The notes: generated by a model not told the origin, from the letters alone. 37,256 nucleotides of DNA from an uncultured Neomegalonema sp. (GCA_937948985.1 CALFAK010000042.1:1-37256); one strand, 5' to 3'; shown: positions 1 to 9,870, counted from the first letter of the stretch. Program-made: numbers and translations.

Positions 1-57
1 TCGATTAACCGCTCCGACCACACGATCACGCAGGGCAGCGTCATACTTCTTTGGCAT
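1..57 (-). CDS. IS3-type transposase OrfA, N-terminal fragment (runs off the left edge)
   Basis: On the minus strand an ATG at 57 opens a frame that reads MPKKYDAALRDRVVGAVNR and continues past the window edge. A good ribosome-binding site (GGGAGG) lies just upstream of the ATG. The short basic start followed by an R-D-R-V-V pattern is like the beginning of OrfA proteins of IS3-family elements, which carry the helix-turn-helix that binds the element ends. Only 19 codons are visible, so the family is an inference. The adjoining 58-260 region holds inverted repeats, which would suit the edge of a mobile element. Confidence 0.5.
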   Translation of the reverse strand, partial: MPKKYDAALRDRVVGAVNR

Positions 58-133
58 CAAGACCTCCCAAACCTCATAGGGAAAACTTGAATCAGAAAAT
101 TCCGCCTTTGTGAATCCCAAGCCAGTCAGGATG

Positions 134-181
134 CTCTAGAGGTTTTTCGGCGACCCAAGGTTCGCTGAAAAACCTCTAGAG
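134..181. repeat. Long near-perfect inverted repeat (20-bp arms)
   Basis: The arms 134-153 and 162-181 pair over 20 bp with one G-T wobble, and the outer 15 bp (CTCTAGAGGTTTTTC and its complement) are perfect. The loop is 8 bases. It lies between the IS-like fragment and the palindromic element at 190-257, downstream of amt. It could be part of the end of the insertion sequence, a bidirectional terminator, or a small palindromic repeat. There is no T-run after the stem, so a classical terminator is only one possibility. Confidence 0.7.
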
Positions 182-188
182 TGATACG

Positions 189-257
189 CGATCAGGTTGG
201 CTATAAAGCGTCAGAATTCACGCAAGTCTTGGCGGGAATTCTGACTCAACCTGATCG
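189..257. repeat. Interspersed hairpin element, copy A
   Basis: Two stacked inverted repeats are seen: GATCAGGTTG (190-199) with CAACCTGATC (247-256), and GTCAGAATTC (210-219) with GAATTCTGAC (236-245). An unpaired ten-base bulge lies on the left side. The same layout and much of the sequence recur at 24645-24699, so this is a dispersed repeat and not a private terminator. It ends ten bases from the stop codon of amt, so it may also serve as that gene's 3' end. Confidence 0.75.
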
Positions 258-266
258 TGAATTGCC

Positions 267-1454
267 CTAAGATACCCAATCGTACGCACGTTCGCCGTGG
301 GCGGTGTAGTCGAGGCCTTCGATCTCATCTTCCTCGGAGATGCGGATCGGGAAGACCAGCGCGCAGAGTTTGACGAGGGCGACGGTAACGACGAGCGTGA
401 ACACGCCAACCGCGAAAAGGGCGATGATTTGGGTCATCAGGCCTTGACCGTCCGCGAGGGGAGCGGTGGCCAGCAGCGGGGCCATCAACGTGCCGAAGAT
501 GCCGCCGACGCCGTGGACCGCGAAGACATCCAGCGTGTCATCGATTTTAAACTTCGATTTGACGATTCCGCACATTTCCTGACACAGCACGCCCGCGACG
601 GCGCCAATGAACAATGCGCCTACGGGGCCGACGAAGCCGGACGCCGGGGTGATGGAGGCGAGGCCGGCAATTGTGCCCGTGACCATACCGACCATCGAGG
701 CTTTACCGTGTTTGAACCGCTCGTACAGCGCCCATGTGATGGAGGCTGTGGCAGCGGAAATATGGGTGACGACAAGGGCCATTGCCGCGCCGCCATCCGC
801 CGCGAGCTGTGACCCCGCGTTAAAACCGAACCAGCCGACCCAGAGCATCGACGCGCCGATCATGGTCATGCCGGGGTTGTGGGGCGGCTTTGCGTCCTTC
901 GGGAAACCGCGCCGTGCGCCGAGGAAGACGCCGATGACGAGGGCCGCGATGCCCGCTGTTTCGTGAACGACAATGCCACCCGCGAAATCCATCACGCCCA
1001 TTTGCGCCAGCCAGCCGCCGCCCCAGACCCAATGGGTGACGGGCGCGTAGCAGATCAGCATCCACAGCGAGGAGAACAGCATGACGAAGCCGAAGTTGAT
1101 CCGCTCGACATACGCACCGACGATCAGGGCCGGGGTGATGATGGCGAAGGTCATCTGAAATGCGAAGAACAGCGATTCGGGGATGGTTCCGCTGACGCTG
1201 TCTGAGGTGACGCCGTTCAGGAAGCTCTTGCCCAGCCCGCCCCAGATGGCGTTGCCCTCACCAAACGCGATCGAGTAGCCGAAGGCGAGCCAGAGGACGG
1301 ACATAACACAGGCGATGGCAAAGCACTGCATCAGGACCGAAAGGACGTTCCGTGCACGGACCAGCCCACCGTAAAATAATGCCAGCCCCGGTAATGTCAT
1401 AAACAGGACGAGCGCCGTGGCGACGATCATCCACGCGGTATCCGCACCAACCAT
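267..1454 (-). CDS. amtB: Ammonium transporter (Amt family)
   Basis: A 395-residue inner-membrane channel for ammonium/ammonia, with the many hydrophobic segments of the Amt/MEP/Rh family. The family landmarks are present: DFAGGIVVHETAG with Asp156 and the first pore histidine (His164), and FAVHGVGGIFG with the second (His314). The C-terminal tail ends in GLDYTAHGERAYDWVS, the usual cytoplasmic tail that PII proteins contact. It starts directly at the first membrane helix, with no cleavable leader. The ATG at 1454 is preceded by GAGGGA at a proper distance. No glnK gene lies upstream, although glnK-amtB is the common arrangement; the neighbour upstream is pncC. Transporter assignment is firm, the exact paralogue less so. 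Confidence 0.95.
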   Translation of the reverse strand: MVGADTAWMIVATALVLFMTLPGLALFYGGLVRARNVLSVLMQCFAIACVMSVLWLAFGYSIAFGEGNAIWGGLGKSFLNGVTSDSVSGTIPESLFFAFQMTFAIITPALIVGAYVERINFGFVMLFSSLWMLICYAPVTHWVWGGGWLAQMGVMDFAGGIVVHETAGIAALVIGVFLGARRGFPKDAKPPHNPGMTMIGASMLWVGWFGFNAGSQLAADGGAAMALVVTHISAATASITWALYERFKHGKASMVGMVTGTIAGLASITPASGFVGPVGALFIGAVAGVLCQEMCGIVKSKFKIDDTLDVFAVHGVGGIFGTLMAPLLATAPLADGQGLMTQIIALFAVGVFTLVVTVALVKLCALVFPIRISEEDEIEGLDYTAHGERAYDWVS

Positions 1455-1461
1455 TTTGTAT

Positions 1462-1489
1462 CCCTCGAATCGTTTTTTATGATCGAGGG
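1462..1489 (-). promoter_or_regulatory. Hairpin overlapping the amt ribosome-binding site
   Basis: In the amt leader (minus strand) CCCTCGA and TCGAGGG form a perfect 7-bp stem around a 14-base A/T-rich loop. The 3' arm contains the Shine-Dalgarno sequence (GAGGG) of amt, eight to thirteen bases before the ATG. If formed in the mRNA it would hide the ribosome-binding site. The pairing is seen directly; a role in control of translation is inferred. Confidence 0.45.
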
Positions 1490-1579
1490 CAGGTTGTTCA
1501 GATTGTGGGGAAATGCAATCGGGTTGGTTTGGGTGTTGAGTATTATTTGAGCAAATTACGTGGGATGGTGAAAATTTAG

Positions 1580-2083
1580 TCAGTTTTGTGCGGGCGGGTT
1601 CTCTATCGCATTTATGAGCATTTGCAGCGCGTGAATTGTCGCTTTATCGCGCACATTTTGGCGCCCTACGGGTCCGAATTCGACGGTTTCCCGGTGCTGA
1701 AATGTGGGGGATTTGGCGATTCCGAAGCAGACGCGGCCTTCGGGTTTGAAATCCGATCCTCCCGGTCCGGCGATGCCTGTGATGGAAACCGTGAGGGTGG
1801 CGTTGCTGTGGGTGAGTGCGCCGCGGGCCATCTCTGCCGCGACCTGCTCGCTTACCGCGCCGTGGGCGTCGAGGGTGGCGGGGGAGACACCGAGAAGCTG
1901 AATTTTCGCTTCATTTGAATAGGTTATGAAGCCGCGCTCGTATGTTTTGGACGATCCCGCAATGGCGGTGATGGCCGCGCCGACCATGCCGCCCGTGCAG
2001 GATTCCGCCGTGGCGATCAGGGTGTCGGGCGGGGTTATGGCGAGGAGGTGTTTGGCTAAAATGTTGATTTCATTGGAGTTCAT
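1580..2083 (-). CDS. pncC: CinA C-terminal-type nicotinamide-nucleotide amidohydrolase
   Basis: A 167-residue stand-alone CinA C-terminal domain. Proteins of this family deamidate nicotinamide mononucleotide to nicotinate mononucleotide in pyridine nucleotide salvage. The family motifs are clear: TAESCTGG near the N-terminus, then GSS-x-GF-x-TYSN and VSITGIAGPGG. There is no N-terminal molybdopterin-like domain, as is usual for the short form. The start at 2083 overlaps the pgpA stop in an ATGA; an in-frame ATG nine bases upstream (2092) is an alternative. It is the last gene of the coupled ispDF-pgpA-pncC set. Confidence 0.92.
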   Translation of the reverse strand: MNSNEINILAKHLLAITPPDTLIATAESCTGGMVGAAITAIAGSSKTYERGFITYSNEAKIQLLGVSPATLDAHGAVSEQVAAEMARGALTHSNATLTVSITGIAGPGGSDFKPEGRVCFGIAKSPTFQHRETVEFGPVGRQNVRDKATIHALQMLINAIENPPAQN

Positions 2084-2574
2084 GCGAACCATCCGTGAGC
2101 AAAGCCTGCGAGCAGGGTGGCGACGAGGGCGGCGAGGATGCCCGCGATTACGTCATCGGCCATGACCCCAAACGCCCCGTGCTGCCTGTCCGCCCAGCCG
2201 ACGGGGCCGGGTTTGAGGATGTCAAACAGGCGGAAAAGCGCGAATGCGGCGATCCAACCGGGGTAGGGGAACACGTGTGCGGCGCTGTCGGAGTACATCA
2301 TGCCGAGCGAAAGGGGCCATAGCGCTATCCACTGGCCGGCGACCTCGTCGATGATGACCTCGGACGGGTCGTCGCTAACATGCTGATTTTTAATGTATTC
2401 CCGCGTTGCCCAGTAGCCGGTCACTGTGACGAGCACGGTCGCGGCGGCGAATAACGGGAAGCCGCCCGCCCAGTGCAGCAGCCATGCGAGGGGGATTGCG
2501 GCGGCGGACCCCACGGTTCCCGGCGCTTTGGGCGAAAAGCCGAGGCCGCCCAGCGTGGCGATTGCGCGGATCAT
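2080..2574 (-). CDS. pgpA: Phosphatidylglycerophosphatase A
   Basis: A 164-residue membrane phosphatase that removes phosphate from phosphatidylglycerophosphate to give phosphatidylglycerol. The PgpA signature is visible: KAPGTVGS near the N-terminus and [13 protein letters not shown] in the middle, with hydrophobic helices between. The ATG at 2574 ([10 protein letters not shown]) is chosen because it overlaps the ispDF stop codon as ATGA; a longer frame from 2598 is possible but would add eight residues inside ispDF. Translation is probably coupled on both sides. Confidence 0.93.
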   Translation of the reverse strand: MIRAIATLGGLGFSPKAPGTVGSAAAIPLAWLLHWAGGFPLFAAATVLVTVTGYWATREYIKNQHVSDDPSEVIIDEVAGQWIALWPLSLGMMYSDSAAHVFPYPGWIAAFALFRLFDILKPGPVGWADRQHGAFGVMADDVIAGILAALVATLLAGFAHGWFA

Positions 2575-3761
2575 GGGGCCGTTCCTCCGATCAGGCAAAC
2601 GGCGGCCATTGCGGCGATGCCTTCTTCGCGACCGCAGAAACCAAGGCGTTCTGTTGTGGTGGCCTTAACGCTGACACGGGAAATATCGATGCCGCAGAGG
2701 TCGGCGACGCGGGCGCGCATGGCCTCTGAATGAGGGCCGATTTTGGGGCGCTCGCAGAGGAATGTGACATCCGCATTGGAGAGGGTGAAGCCCATTTCTT
2801 TAACAATTTCAACGGCATGGCGCAGGAATAACCCGCTGTCTGCGCCTTTCCATTGCGGGTCTGACGGCGGAAAGTGGCGGCCTATATCGCCCGCCGCCGC
2901 CCCGCCGAGGATGGCGTCGGTGAGGGCGTGGAGGCCGACATCGGCGTCGGAATGGCCCGTTAACGCCTTGTCGTGCGGGACTTTTACACCGCACAGCATG
3001 ACGTGATCGCCGGGTCCGAAGGCGTGGACATCAAAGCCCTGGCCGTGGCGGATGTCGGGGATTTGCGGGGTTGCGAGGCGTTCGGCCATCGTAAAATCCT
3101 CTGGTGTGGTGAGCTTGAAATTCAGCGGATCGCCCTGTACCGCGACCACGTCAAGCCCCGCAGCAAGGGCGATGGCGGCGTCGTCGAGATGGGTGTCGAG
3201 CGTGCCCGCCGCGTGCGCAGCTTCGATGGCGCTTTGGAAGTGTTTAAAATCAAAGCCTTGCGGGGTTTGTGCACGTTGTATCCGGGCGCGGGGTGCATCC
3301 GCGCCGAGCCGTCCGTCGGCATCGACATGGCGCATGGCGTCTACGGCAGGGAGCATGGCGATTGCGCCGTTTCGGGAGCTTAGGGCGTTGATGACGTTGC
3401 CGATTACGGTTTCGCTGATGAAGGGGCGGGCGGCGTCGTGGATCAGGATCAGGTCGGGGGGATCGTCCGCGAGGGCGCGTATGCCGTTCAACACGCTGGC
3501 CGCGCGGCTGTCCCCGCCATATGCGGGGGGACGCAGTTTGGGAGAGGCGGGGGCAGCATTCGCGTAGAGCGTTGAATCGTCTGGGTGAATGACGGTGAGG
3601 ACGGTGTCGACCTGTGGATTGGCGCAGAAGGCGTCAAGGGTATGACGCAGGACGGGGCGGCCCGCTAAGGGTCTGTATTGCTTGGGTAAACCCGCGCCCG
3701 CACGATGGCCGCGTCCGGCGGCGACGATCAGGATGGCGATGCGTTTCTTATCGGTGCTCAT
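2571..3761 (-). CDS. ispDF: Bifunctional IspD/IspF (MEP cytidylyltransferase / MEcPP synthase)
   Basis: A 396-residue fusion of two non-consecutive steps of the non-mevalonate isoprenoid pathway. Residues about 1-230 are Isp[17 protein letters not shown] is the nucleotide-binding loop and LIHDAARPF the conserved active-site strand. From about residue 238 comes Isp[10 protein letters not shown] and [18 protein letters not shown] hold the zinc ligands and active site. Fused IspDF is common in Alphaproteobacteria. The ATG at 3761 ([11 protein letters not shown]) places the IspD motif at the right distance from the N-terminus; an in-frame upstream start at 3818 would add 19 residues unlike IspD. 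It diverges from dusB. Confidence 0.94.
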   Translation of the reverse strand: MSTDKKRIAILIVAAGRGHRAGAGLPKQYRPLAGRPVLRHTLDAFCANPQVDTVLTVIHPDDSTLYANAAPASPKLRPPAYGGDSRAASVLNGIRALADDPPDLILIHDAARPFISETVIGNVINALSSRNGAIAMLPAVDAMRHVDADGRLGADAPRARIQRAQTPQGFDFKHFQSAIEAAHAAGTLDTHLDDAAIALAAGLDVVAVQGDPLNFKLTTPEDFTMAERLATPQIPDIRHGQGFDVHAFGPGDHVMLCGVKVPHDKALTGHSDADVGLHALTDAILGGAAAGDIGRHFPPSDPQWKGADSGLFLRHAVEIVKEMGFTLSNADVTFLCERPKIGPHSEAMRARVADLCGIDISRVSVKATTTERLGFCGREEGIAAMAAVCLIGGTAP

Positions 3762-3857
3762 GCGCGGACAGTATGCAGCGGCCCGCGATGTGCAACAATC
3801 TTGTGTGGGTATGCGCAAAAAGCTAAGGATGCTGGGAATTCTTCAAACGGGGTGCAT

Positions 3858-4865
3858 GTGGCTCTATCAGCGATCAAAATCGGCTCTGAGGCCGTGTCCG
3901 CCCCCGTGGCGCTGGCCCCGATGGCGGGTATTACAGACCGGCCTTTCCGCAGGATCGCGGCGCGGTTCGGCGCGCCTTATGTGGTGTCCGAAATGGTGGC
4001 AAGCCGGGAGATGTTGTGCGATCGCTCCTTGTCCGCAATCCGGCTTGATGTGGCGCAGGATACCGCACTTGCGGGGGTTCAATTGGCCGGGTGCGAGGCG
4101 CATTGGATGGCGGAGGCGGCCCGGCGTGTCGAGGGCAACGGGGCGCGGGTGATCGACATCAACATGGGATGTCCCGCCAAGAAAGTGACCACCGGATACT
4201 CAGGCTCTGCGCTGATGCGTGCCCCGGATAAGGCGCTGTCGCTGATCGAAGCGACAGTGGAGGCGGTGTCGGTTCCGGTGACGCTGAAGATGCGGCTGGG
4301 TTGGGATGATGAGACGCTGACGGCGGTTGAAATCGCGCGGCGGGCGGAGGCGGCGGGGATACAGATGTTAGTTATCCACGGGCGCACGCGGGCGCAGTTG
4401 TATCGCGGTAAAGCCGATTGGGCGGCTGTGCGGGCTGTGGTTGATGCGGTGGATATTCCGGTGCTGGTGAATGGCGACATTATTGATGTGGCGGCGGCGG
4501 GGGAAGCGTTGGCGCAGTCCGGCGCGACGGGGGTGATGGTCGGGCGGGCGACGCAGGGTGCGCCTTGGGTCGTGGGGCAGATCGCCGCCGCGCTGTCCGG
4601 GGCAGATGTGCCTGAAGCGCCCACTGGCGGGGCTTTGCGGGATGTGGTGGTCGAGCATTACGAGGGGTTGCTGGAGTGTTACGGTTCAGCCATCGGGTCG
4701 CGGGCGGCGCGGAAGCATATCGGCTGGTGGCTGGCGAAACGGCCAGATGGCGAGGCATTGCGGGGTCGGGTGATCCGTAGTGAGGATACCGCCTATGTGC
4801 TGCGGGAGTTGAGCGCCTATGACTGGCCGGATGTGGTGGTGGGTGACGATCAGGTGGCGGCGTGA
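3858..4865 (+). CDS. dusB: tRNA dihydrouridine synthase B (NifR3)
   Basis: An FMN-dependent enzyme of about 335 residues that reduces uridine to dihydrouridine in tRNA. The hallmarks are APMAGITDRPFR near the N-terminus, the catalytic loop NMGCPAKKVT with its cysteine, and HGRTRAQLYRG and NGDI later in the barrel. No ATG fits the family N-terminus. GTG at 3858 (reads VALSAIKIG) behind ACGGGG is preferred, with GTG 3852 as an alternative. In Alphaproteobacteria this gene, formerly nifR3, heads the ntrBC operon, as here. Its stop overlaps the ntrB start in a GTGA. Confidence 0.92.
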   Translation: MALSAIKIGSEAVSAPVALAPMAGITDRPFRRIAARFGAPYVVSEMVASREMLCDRSLSAIRLDVAQDTALAGVQLAGCEAHWMAEAARRVEGNGARVIDINMGCPAKKVTTGYSGSALMRAPDKALSLIEATVEAVSVPVTLKMRLGWDDETLTAVEIARRAEAAGIQMLVIHGRTRAQLYRGKADWAAVRAVVDAVDIPVLVNGDIIDVAAAGEALAQSGATGVMVGRATQGAPWVVGQIAAALSGADVPEAPTGGALRDVVVEHYEGLLECYGSAIGSRAARKHIGWWLAKRPDGEALRGRVIRSEDTAYVLRELSAYDWPDVVVGDDQVAA

Positions 4866-5977
4866 CGGGCGCGGGCGGACCGGATTTTGAGGTTTTATGG
4901 AACTCGCTGCCCTATCCGGCGCTGATGCTGGATGGTGAGCGGCGGATTGTGGCGGTTAATGCCTCTGCCGAGCAGTTTTTCTCGATGAGTATGCGGAGTT
5001 TGAGAGGGCGCTGTTTTCATGAGTTCGCACCTGAAGCCTCGCGTTTGGCGGCGTTACTGGAGCAGGCGGAGGGGCAGGCGGTGTCGTTTGCCGAGCACGG
5101 GGTGGAGATCACCTTGCGCGAGGCCGGAGTGTTGACGGTGGATGTGCAGGTCTCGCCGCTGACCGATGCGCCGTCGAGCAGCGCGTTGCTGGTGCTGATT
5201 CAGCCGCGCTCGATTGCGGAGAAGATGGACCGGAACCTTGCGCATCGGGGCGCGGCGCGTTCAGTCAGCGGGATGGCGGCGGCGATGGCACATGAGATCA
5301 AGAATCCGCTGGCTGCAATTTCCGGCGCTGCGCAACTGTTGCAGGATACGGGGTCGGATCAGGAGAATGAGCTGGCCGCGCTGATTGAGGAAGAGGCGGG
5401 GCGGATTCACCGATTGGTGGACCGGATGGAGCACTTTACTGATGCGAGACCACCCGCACGCTTGCCTGTGAACCTGCATGATGCGCTGGATATGACGCGC
5501 CGTGCCGCGAAAGCGGGGTTTGCGCGGGGGGTGCGGTTTGTGGAGGAATATGATCCGTCACTGCCACCCACGGCGGGAGATCGGGATCAACTGGCACGTG
5601 CTTTTCAGAATTTGGTGAAAAACGCTTGTGAGGCGGTTGAAAATTCAGGGAAAATTACCCTCAGAACAGCTTACAGGCCCGGTGTGCGGTTGGCTGGGGC
5701 GCAAGGGGGTGGACGGCAGAGCTTGCCGCTGGAGGTGTCGATCATCGATAACGGGCGGGGGATACCGGAAGATCTGGCGCCGCATATCTTTGAGCCGTTC
5801 GTGACCTCTAAGTCGACCGGAGCGGGGTTGGGGTTGGCGTTGGTGTCGAAAATCATTGCGGATCATGGCGGGGTGATTGAGTGTGAGAGCGCAGAAGGGC
5901 GGACGGTTTTTCGGATGCTGCTGCCCGTTTGGCGTGAAGAAGACGGGCAGACTGATATGCCGGAGGAATTCACATGA
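4862..5977 (+). CDS. ntrB: Nitrogen regulation sensor kinase NtrB
   Basis: A 371-residue soluble histidine kinase/phosphatase that sets the phosphorylation state of NtrC in response to PII and nitrogen status. An N-terminal PAS domain (about 10-110) is followed by the dimerisation/phosphoacceptor domain with His144 in [12 protein letters not shown]. The ATPase domain has the N-box ([11 protein letters not shown]), a G-box (DNGRGIP) and GAGLGLALV. No membrane segment is present, as expected. It starts with GTG at 4862, overlapping the dusB stop by four bases, and ends overlapping ntrC by ATGA, so the three genes look translationally coupled. Confidence 0.95.
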   Translation: MTGAGGPDFEVLWNSLPYPALMLDGERRIVAVNASAEQFFSMSMRSLRGRCFHEFAPEASRLAALLEQAEGQAVSFAEHGVEITLREAGVLTVDVQVSPLTDAPSSSALLVLIQPRSIAEKMDRNLAHRGAARSVSGMAAAMAHEIKNPLAAISGAAQLLQDTGSDQENELAALIEEEAGRIHRLVDRMEHFTDARPPARLPVNLHDALDMTRRAAKAGFARGVRFVEEYDPSLPPTAGDRDQLARAFQNLVKNACEAVENSGKITLRTAYRPGVRLAGAQGGGRQSLPLEVSIIDNGRGIPEDLAPHIFEPFVTSKSTGAGLGLALVSKIIADHGGVIECESAEGRTVFRMLLPVWREEDGQTDMPEEFT

Positions 5978-7425
5978 GCGAGTCTGCGCTGATCCTGATC
6001 GCTGATGATGACCGTGCCATCCGTACCGTACTGTCCCAAGCGCTTACGCGGGCCGGGTTTCAGACGCGCTCAACCGGAACGGCGTCGACACTGTACCGCT
6101 GGATTGAGGATGGGGACGGGGATGCGGTTGTTACCGATGTGATGATGCCGGACGGGGACTCGCTGGATATGCTGCCCGCGATGAAGCGGCGGCGGCCTGA
6201 TTTGCCCGTGATCGTGATGAGTGCGCAGAACACGGTGATGACGGCGATCCGGGCGGCGGATGCCGGAGCTTATGAATATCTGCCTAAACCCTTTGATCTC
6301 AAAGAGCTTATCTCGCATCTGCGTAAGGCGTTGTCGGCGGGCAGTGCGAAGGCGGATGGCGAGGAAACGCCCGCGCGCGAGGGACGGGAGGAGTCGCTGC
6401 CGCTGATCGGACGGTCGGCGGCGATGCAGGATGTTTATCGGGCGATGGCGCGGCTGATGAACACGGACCTGACCGTGATGATCACGGGCGCGTCCGGGAC
6501 GGGTAAAGAGCTTGTCGCGCGGGCGCTGCATGATTACGGGCGGCGCAAAGCCGCGCCATTTGTGGCGGTTAATATGGCCGCAATTCCGCGCGAGCTGATT
6601 GAATCCGAGTTATTCGGGCATGAGAAAGGCGCGTTTACGGGGGCTGTATCCAAAACGACGGGTAAATTCGAGCAAGCGCGCGGGGGGACACTTTTTCTCG
6701 ATGAGATCGGAGACATGCCACCCGAAGCGCAAACGCGGCTGCTGCGCGTGTTGCAGGAGGGCGAATACACCGCCGTTGGCGCGGCGGGTGCGAAGAAAAC
6801 CGACGTGCGGATTGTGGCGGCGACCCATCAGGATTTGCGCGCGCATATTCGGGAAGGGATTTTCCGCGAAGACCTGTTCTATCGCCTGAATGTTGCGCCG
6901 ATCCGGTTGCCGCCTTTGCGGGAGCGGTTGGATGATATTGCCGATCTGGTGCGTGGTTTCTTGCGACAGGCGGTAGCGGATGGATTGCCGCGTAAGAGCC
7001 TGTCACGCGATGCGATGGATGCGCTGCGCGAATATGACTGGCCCGGCAATGTGCGGGAATTACAGAACCTTATGAAGCGTGTTGCCGCACTTTGTCCTGA
7101 CGATATCGTTGATCGGGCCACGATTGAGCAGGAACTCGCGCCGTCCTTGGGGTTTGACGGTTTACCTGCGGAAGCGCCGAATGATCTTTCCGGGTTGGTT
7201 GAGGAGCATTTAAAACGGTACTTTGCCATGCATGGCGAAGCGATACCGCCCCCCGGCCTTTATCAACGTATTTTGCGGGAGGTTGAGTTCCCGCTGATCA
7301 CATTGTCATTGGCGGCGACGCGGGGCAATCAGCTGAAAGCCGCTGATCTGCTGGGGTTGAACCGGAATACCTTGCGAAAGAAGATACGAGAGCTTGACAT
7401 TCCGGTTGATCGTGGGAAAAGGTGA
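5974..7425 (+). CDS. ntrC: Nitrogen response regulator NtrC (sigma-54 activator)
   Basis: A 483-residue response regulator. The receiver domain has the acidic cluster at 11-13 and the phosphoacceptor Asp55. The AAA+ domain has Walker A GASGTGKE (172-179), the sigma-54 contact loop GAFTGA (219-224) and Walker B FLDEIGD. The last 40 residues form a Fis-type helix-turn-helix ([20 protein letters not shown]). The intact GAFTGA predicts activation of sigma-54 promoters, unlike Rhodobacter capsulatus NtrC, which is known to lack it and work with sigma-70. The ATG at 5974 has GGAGG upstream and overlaps ntrB. Confidence 0.96.
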   Translation: MSESALILIADDDRAIRTVLSQALTRAGFQTRSTGTASTLYRWIEDGDGDAVVTDVMMPDGDSLDMLPAMKRRRPDLPVIVMSAQNTVMTAIRAADAGAYEYLPKPFDLKELISHLRKALSAGSAKADGEETPAREGREESLPLIGRSAAMQDVYRAMARLMNTDLTVMITGASGTGKELVARALHDYGRRKAAPFVAVNMAAIPRELIESELFGHEKGAFTGAVSKTTGKFEQARGGTLFLDEIGDMPPEAQTRLLRVLQEGEYTAVGAAGAKKTDVRIVAATHQDLRAHIREGIFREDLFYRLNVAPIRLPPLRERLDDIADLVRGFLRQAVADGLPRKSLSRDAMDALREYDWPGNVRELQNLMKRVAALCPDDIVDRATIEQELAPSLGFDGLPAEAPNDLSGLVEEHLKRYFAMHGEAIPPPGLYQRILREVEFPLITLSLAATRGNQLKAADLLGLNRNTLRKKIRELDIPVDRGKR

Positions 7426-7500
7426 TGCATGAAAGCCACAATGTGACCGGCTTTGGTTGCGGTTGGGGCGCGGTTTCACTTTCGGAGACCTGTTGCAGCA

Positions 7501-9819
7501 ATGACGCTTGTGCATCCCGACACACCTATCCGGCGTGGAATGTCTTGGTTTCAAGACTCGAAGCGGCGGCGGCGTCTGATCTCAACACTTGGATTGGGAT
7601 TGGCGATTGCCGCACCGATCTGTGCGATTGTGACGTATCTCCTCGCCTCAGGTTATGGTCCGGTTGGCGGAAACGGCTTGGCCCTGCGGATCATGTTCGT
7701 GGTGGATTTTTGCCTTGCAATTACGCTGATCGGGGTGATTGCTTGGCGCATCGCGGCGTTGGTGATTGCGAAGCGCTCGCGCTCCGCTGGATCACGTTTG
7801 CACCTGCGCATGGTGCGGATGTTCACGGTGATTGCGGTCGCGCCAGCGTTGCTGCTGGGCCTGTTTGCGGCGATTACGGTGACGTTTACGCTTGAAAGCT
7901 GGCTAAATGACAAGGTCGGCGGGGTTGTGCGCAACTCGGTACAGATCGCAGAATCCTATGTGAATGAGCGGCATCAGACCATTCGGCTGGATGCGAGCGT
8001 TGTTGCGGGAGAAATCGCGCGGTCCTCGCCTTACGGAGTGCCGAAGCGGGAAGATTTGTCTAAAGCGCTTGCATTGGCGTCGCAGGCCCGGCGGCTGGTC
8101 GAAATCTATGTCATCAACTCCAGCGGCGATATCATCGCGCGGGGGCCGAACAGTTATCTGTTTCTCTACGAAGCGCCGGATGCGCGGCACTTGGAGAATG
8201 TGCGGTCCGGCGAGGTTTATGTTTACGAGGATCAGCAGAAAGATGCGATCCGGGCGTTGATGCCTCTGAGCGGTGTATTTGACGCTTACCTGTATCTCGT
8301 GCGGCCCGTGGACGGTGAGGCGGCACGGGTTTTGTCAGAGACGCGGGCGCTGGCATCGCAATATGCACGGTTGGAGGCGCAGCGCGGCGATATTCAGCTG
8401 TTATTCGCGACGCTGTATATCGGGTTTGCAATCCTGATCCTGTCAGCGGCAATCTGGCTGGGAATATGGTTGGCGGACCGTCTTGCGCGCCCCATCGGAC
8501 GGCTGGCAGGAGCGGCGGATCGGGTCGCGAAGGGTGATCTGAACGCGCGGGTGCATGAAGAGCCGGGCGATGACGAGATTGCCACGCTCTCGCGGGCGTT
8601 TAACCGCATGACGAGCCAAGTGCAGCGCCAACGCGATACGCTGCTGACGGTAAATGATGAGTTGGATCAACGCCGCCGTTTTACCGAGGCGGTGATTTCC
8701 GGCGTTACGGCTGGCGTGGTGGGGTTCGATGCGGATCAGCGGGTTGATCTGATGAATGATGCCGCGACACGGATATTGGGTGTTGGTGCTCCAGTGCAGG
8801 ATTTGCAGGAGATTGAGAGCGTTGTGCCGGGTGTCTTTGATCTTGTGGAGATGTCGCGGGTCTCCCCGGCAGCGTTGAGCGAGGGGCGTGTGATCCTTGT
8901 CTCCGAGGCCGGAGACCGCGAATATCTGGTTCGTGTCGCCTGCCAGCGCAGCGCTGAGGGGGTCGAGGGCTATGTGATGACCCTTGACGATATGACGGCG
9001 CTGGTCTCGGCGCAGCGGTTGGCGGCGTGGGGGGATGTGGCGCGGCGTGTGGCACATGAAATCCGAAATCCGCTTACGCCGATTCAGCTGTCCGCTGAGC
9101 GCCTGAAACGGAAATTCGCGACGCAGGTGGATGAGAACCGTCCGGCATTTGAGCAATGCGTGGATACGATTGTGCGGCAGGTGGAGCAAATCCGGCGGAT
9201 GGTGGAGGAATTCTCCAACTTTGCGCGAATGCCGAAACCTGAATTTGCGGAGCACCGGTTCTCGCCCATCCTTTCGGACTCGGTGCAGTTGCAAGCGGCG
9301 GCTTATCCTGAGATCGAGTTTACCTACGCGCCGGATGACGCCGGTTTGGTGATGCGCTGCGATGACGGGCTTTTGTCCCAAGCCTTCACGAACCTGTTGC
9401 GTAATGCCGCGCAATCGGTGGAAGCGCGGCGCGAGGAAGACGGGCGACAGGGTGGCGCAAGCGTTGGCGGGTTGATCGAGGTGGCGATTGATACGTCGCA
9501 GGAGGGTATGACGATCACGCTATCCGATAATGGGGTCGGGCTTCCGGTGAAAGAACGCGACCGTCTTACCGAACCGTATGTGACAACCCGTGCCGGAGGT
9601 ACCGGGCTGGGATTGGCAATTGTGCGGCGGATTATCGAGGATCATGGCGGCACATTGGTGCTGTCCGATCGATCCGAAGGCGACCCCGATTCATCGGGTG
9701 CGAAAGTGACGATAGAGCTGCCAGAATCCGCGTTGGTGTGTGATCTGCATGTCAATGAAGATGATCTGGTGGCGGAGTTGAAAAGAGTTGAACCTGTTAC
9801 GTTGCTTCAATCTGTTTAG
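7501..9819 (+). CDS. ntrY: Membrane sensor histidine kinase NtrY
   Basis: A membrane histidine kinase of about 772 residues, partner of NtrX. Three hydrophobic segments lie in the first 130 residues; a large extracytoplasmic loop and another helix follow (LYIGFAILILSAAIWLGIWL). Then come HAMP (RLARPIGRLAGAADRVAKGD), a PAS domain, the phosphoacceptor region (RRVAHEIRNPLTPIQ) and an ATPase domain (NGVGLP, GTGLGLAIV). The start is uncertain: ATG 7501 has GGAG 13 bases upstream, ATG 7540 would still keep the first helix, and a TTG lies at 7453. It is 75 bp after ntrC. NtrYX is linked to nitrogen and, in some species, to redox or oxygen signalling and envelope functions. Confidence 0.93.
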   Translation: MTLVHPDTPIRRGMSWFQDSKRRRRLISTLGLGLAIAAPICAIVTYLLASGYGPVGGNGLALRIMFVVDFCLAITLIGVIAWRIAALVIAKRSRSAGSRLHLRMVRMFTVIAVAPALLLGLFAAITVTFTLESWLNDKVGGVVRNSVQIAESYVNERHQTIRLDASVVAGEIARSSPYGVPKREDLSKALALASQARRLVEIYVINSSGDIIARGPNSYLFLYEAPDARHLENVRSGEVYVYEDQQKDAIRALMPLSGVFDAYLYLVRPVDGEAARVLSETRALASQYARLEAQRGDIQLLFATLYIGFAILILSAAIWLGIWLADRLARPIGRLAGAADRVAKGDLNARVHEEPGDDEIATLSRAFNRMTSQVQRQRDTLLTVNDELDQRRRFTEAVISGVTAGVVGFDADQRVDLMNDAATRILGVGAPVQDLQEIESVVPGVFDLVEMSRVSPAALSEGRVILVSEAGDREYLVRVACQRSAEGVEGYVMTLDDMTALVSAQRLAAWGDVARRVAHEIRNPLTPIQLSAERLKRKFATQVDENRPAFEQCVDTIVRQVEQIRRMVEEFSNFARMPKPEFAEHRFSPILSDSVQLQAAAYPEIEFTYAPDDAGLVMRCDDGLLSQAFTNLLRNAAQSVEARREEDGRQGGASVGGLIEVAIDTSQEGMTITLSDNGVGLPVKERDRLTEPYVTTRAGGTGLGLAIVRRIIEDHGGTLVLSDRSEGDPDSSGAKVTIELPESALVCDLHVNEDDLVAELKRVEPVTLLQSV

Positions 9820-9870
9820 AAAAAGCAGACACGCGGCGTATTGAACGAAAACAAAAAAAGGGTGATCGAG

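Noticed and set aside
1490-1579. Sigma-54 promoter for amt (TTGCA on the minus strand near 1520)
   Set aside because: The -12-like TTGCA is present, but no GG lies at the required distance upstream.
7440-7470. Sigma-54 promoter before ntrY (GG and GC pairs)
   Set aside because: The GG and GC are eight bases apart where ten are needed.
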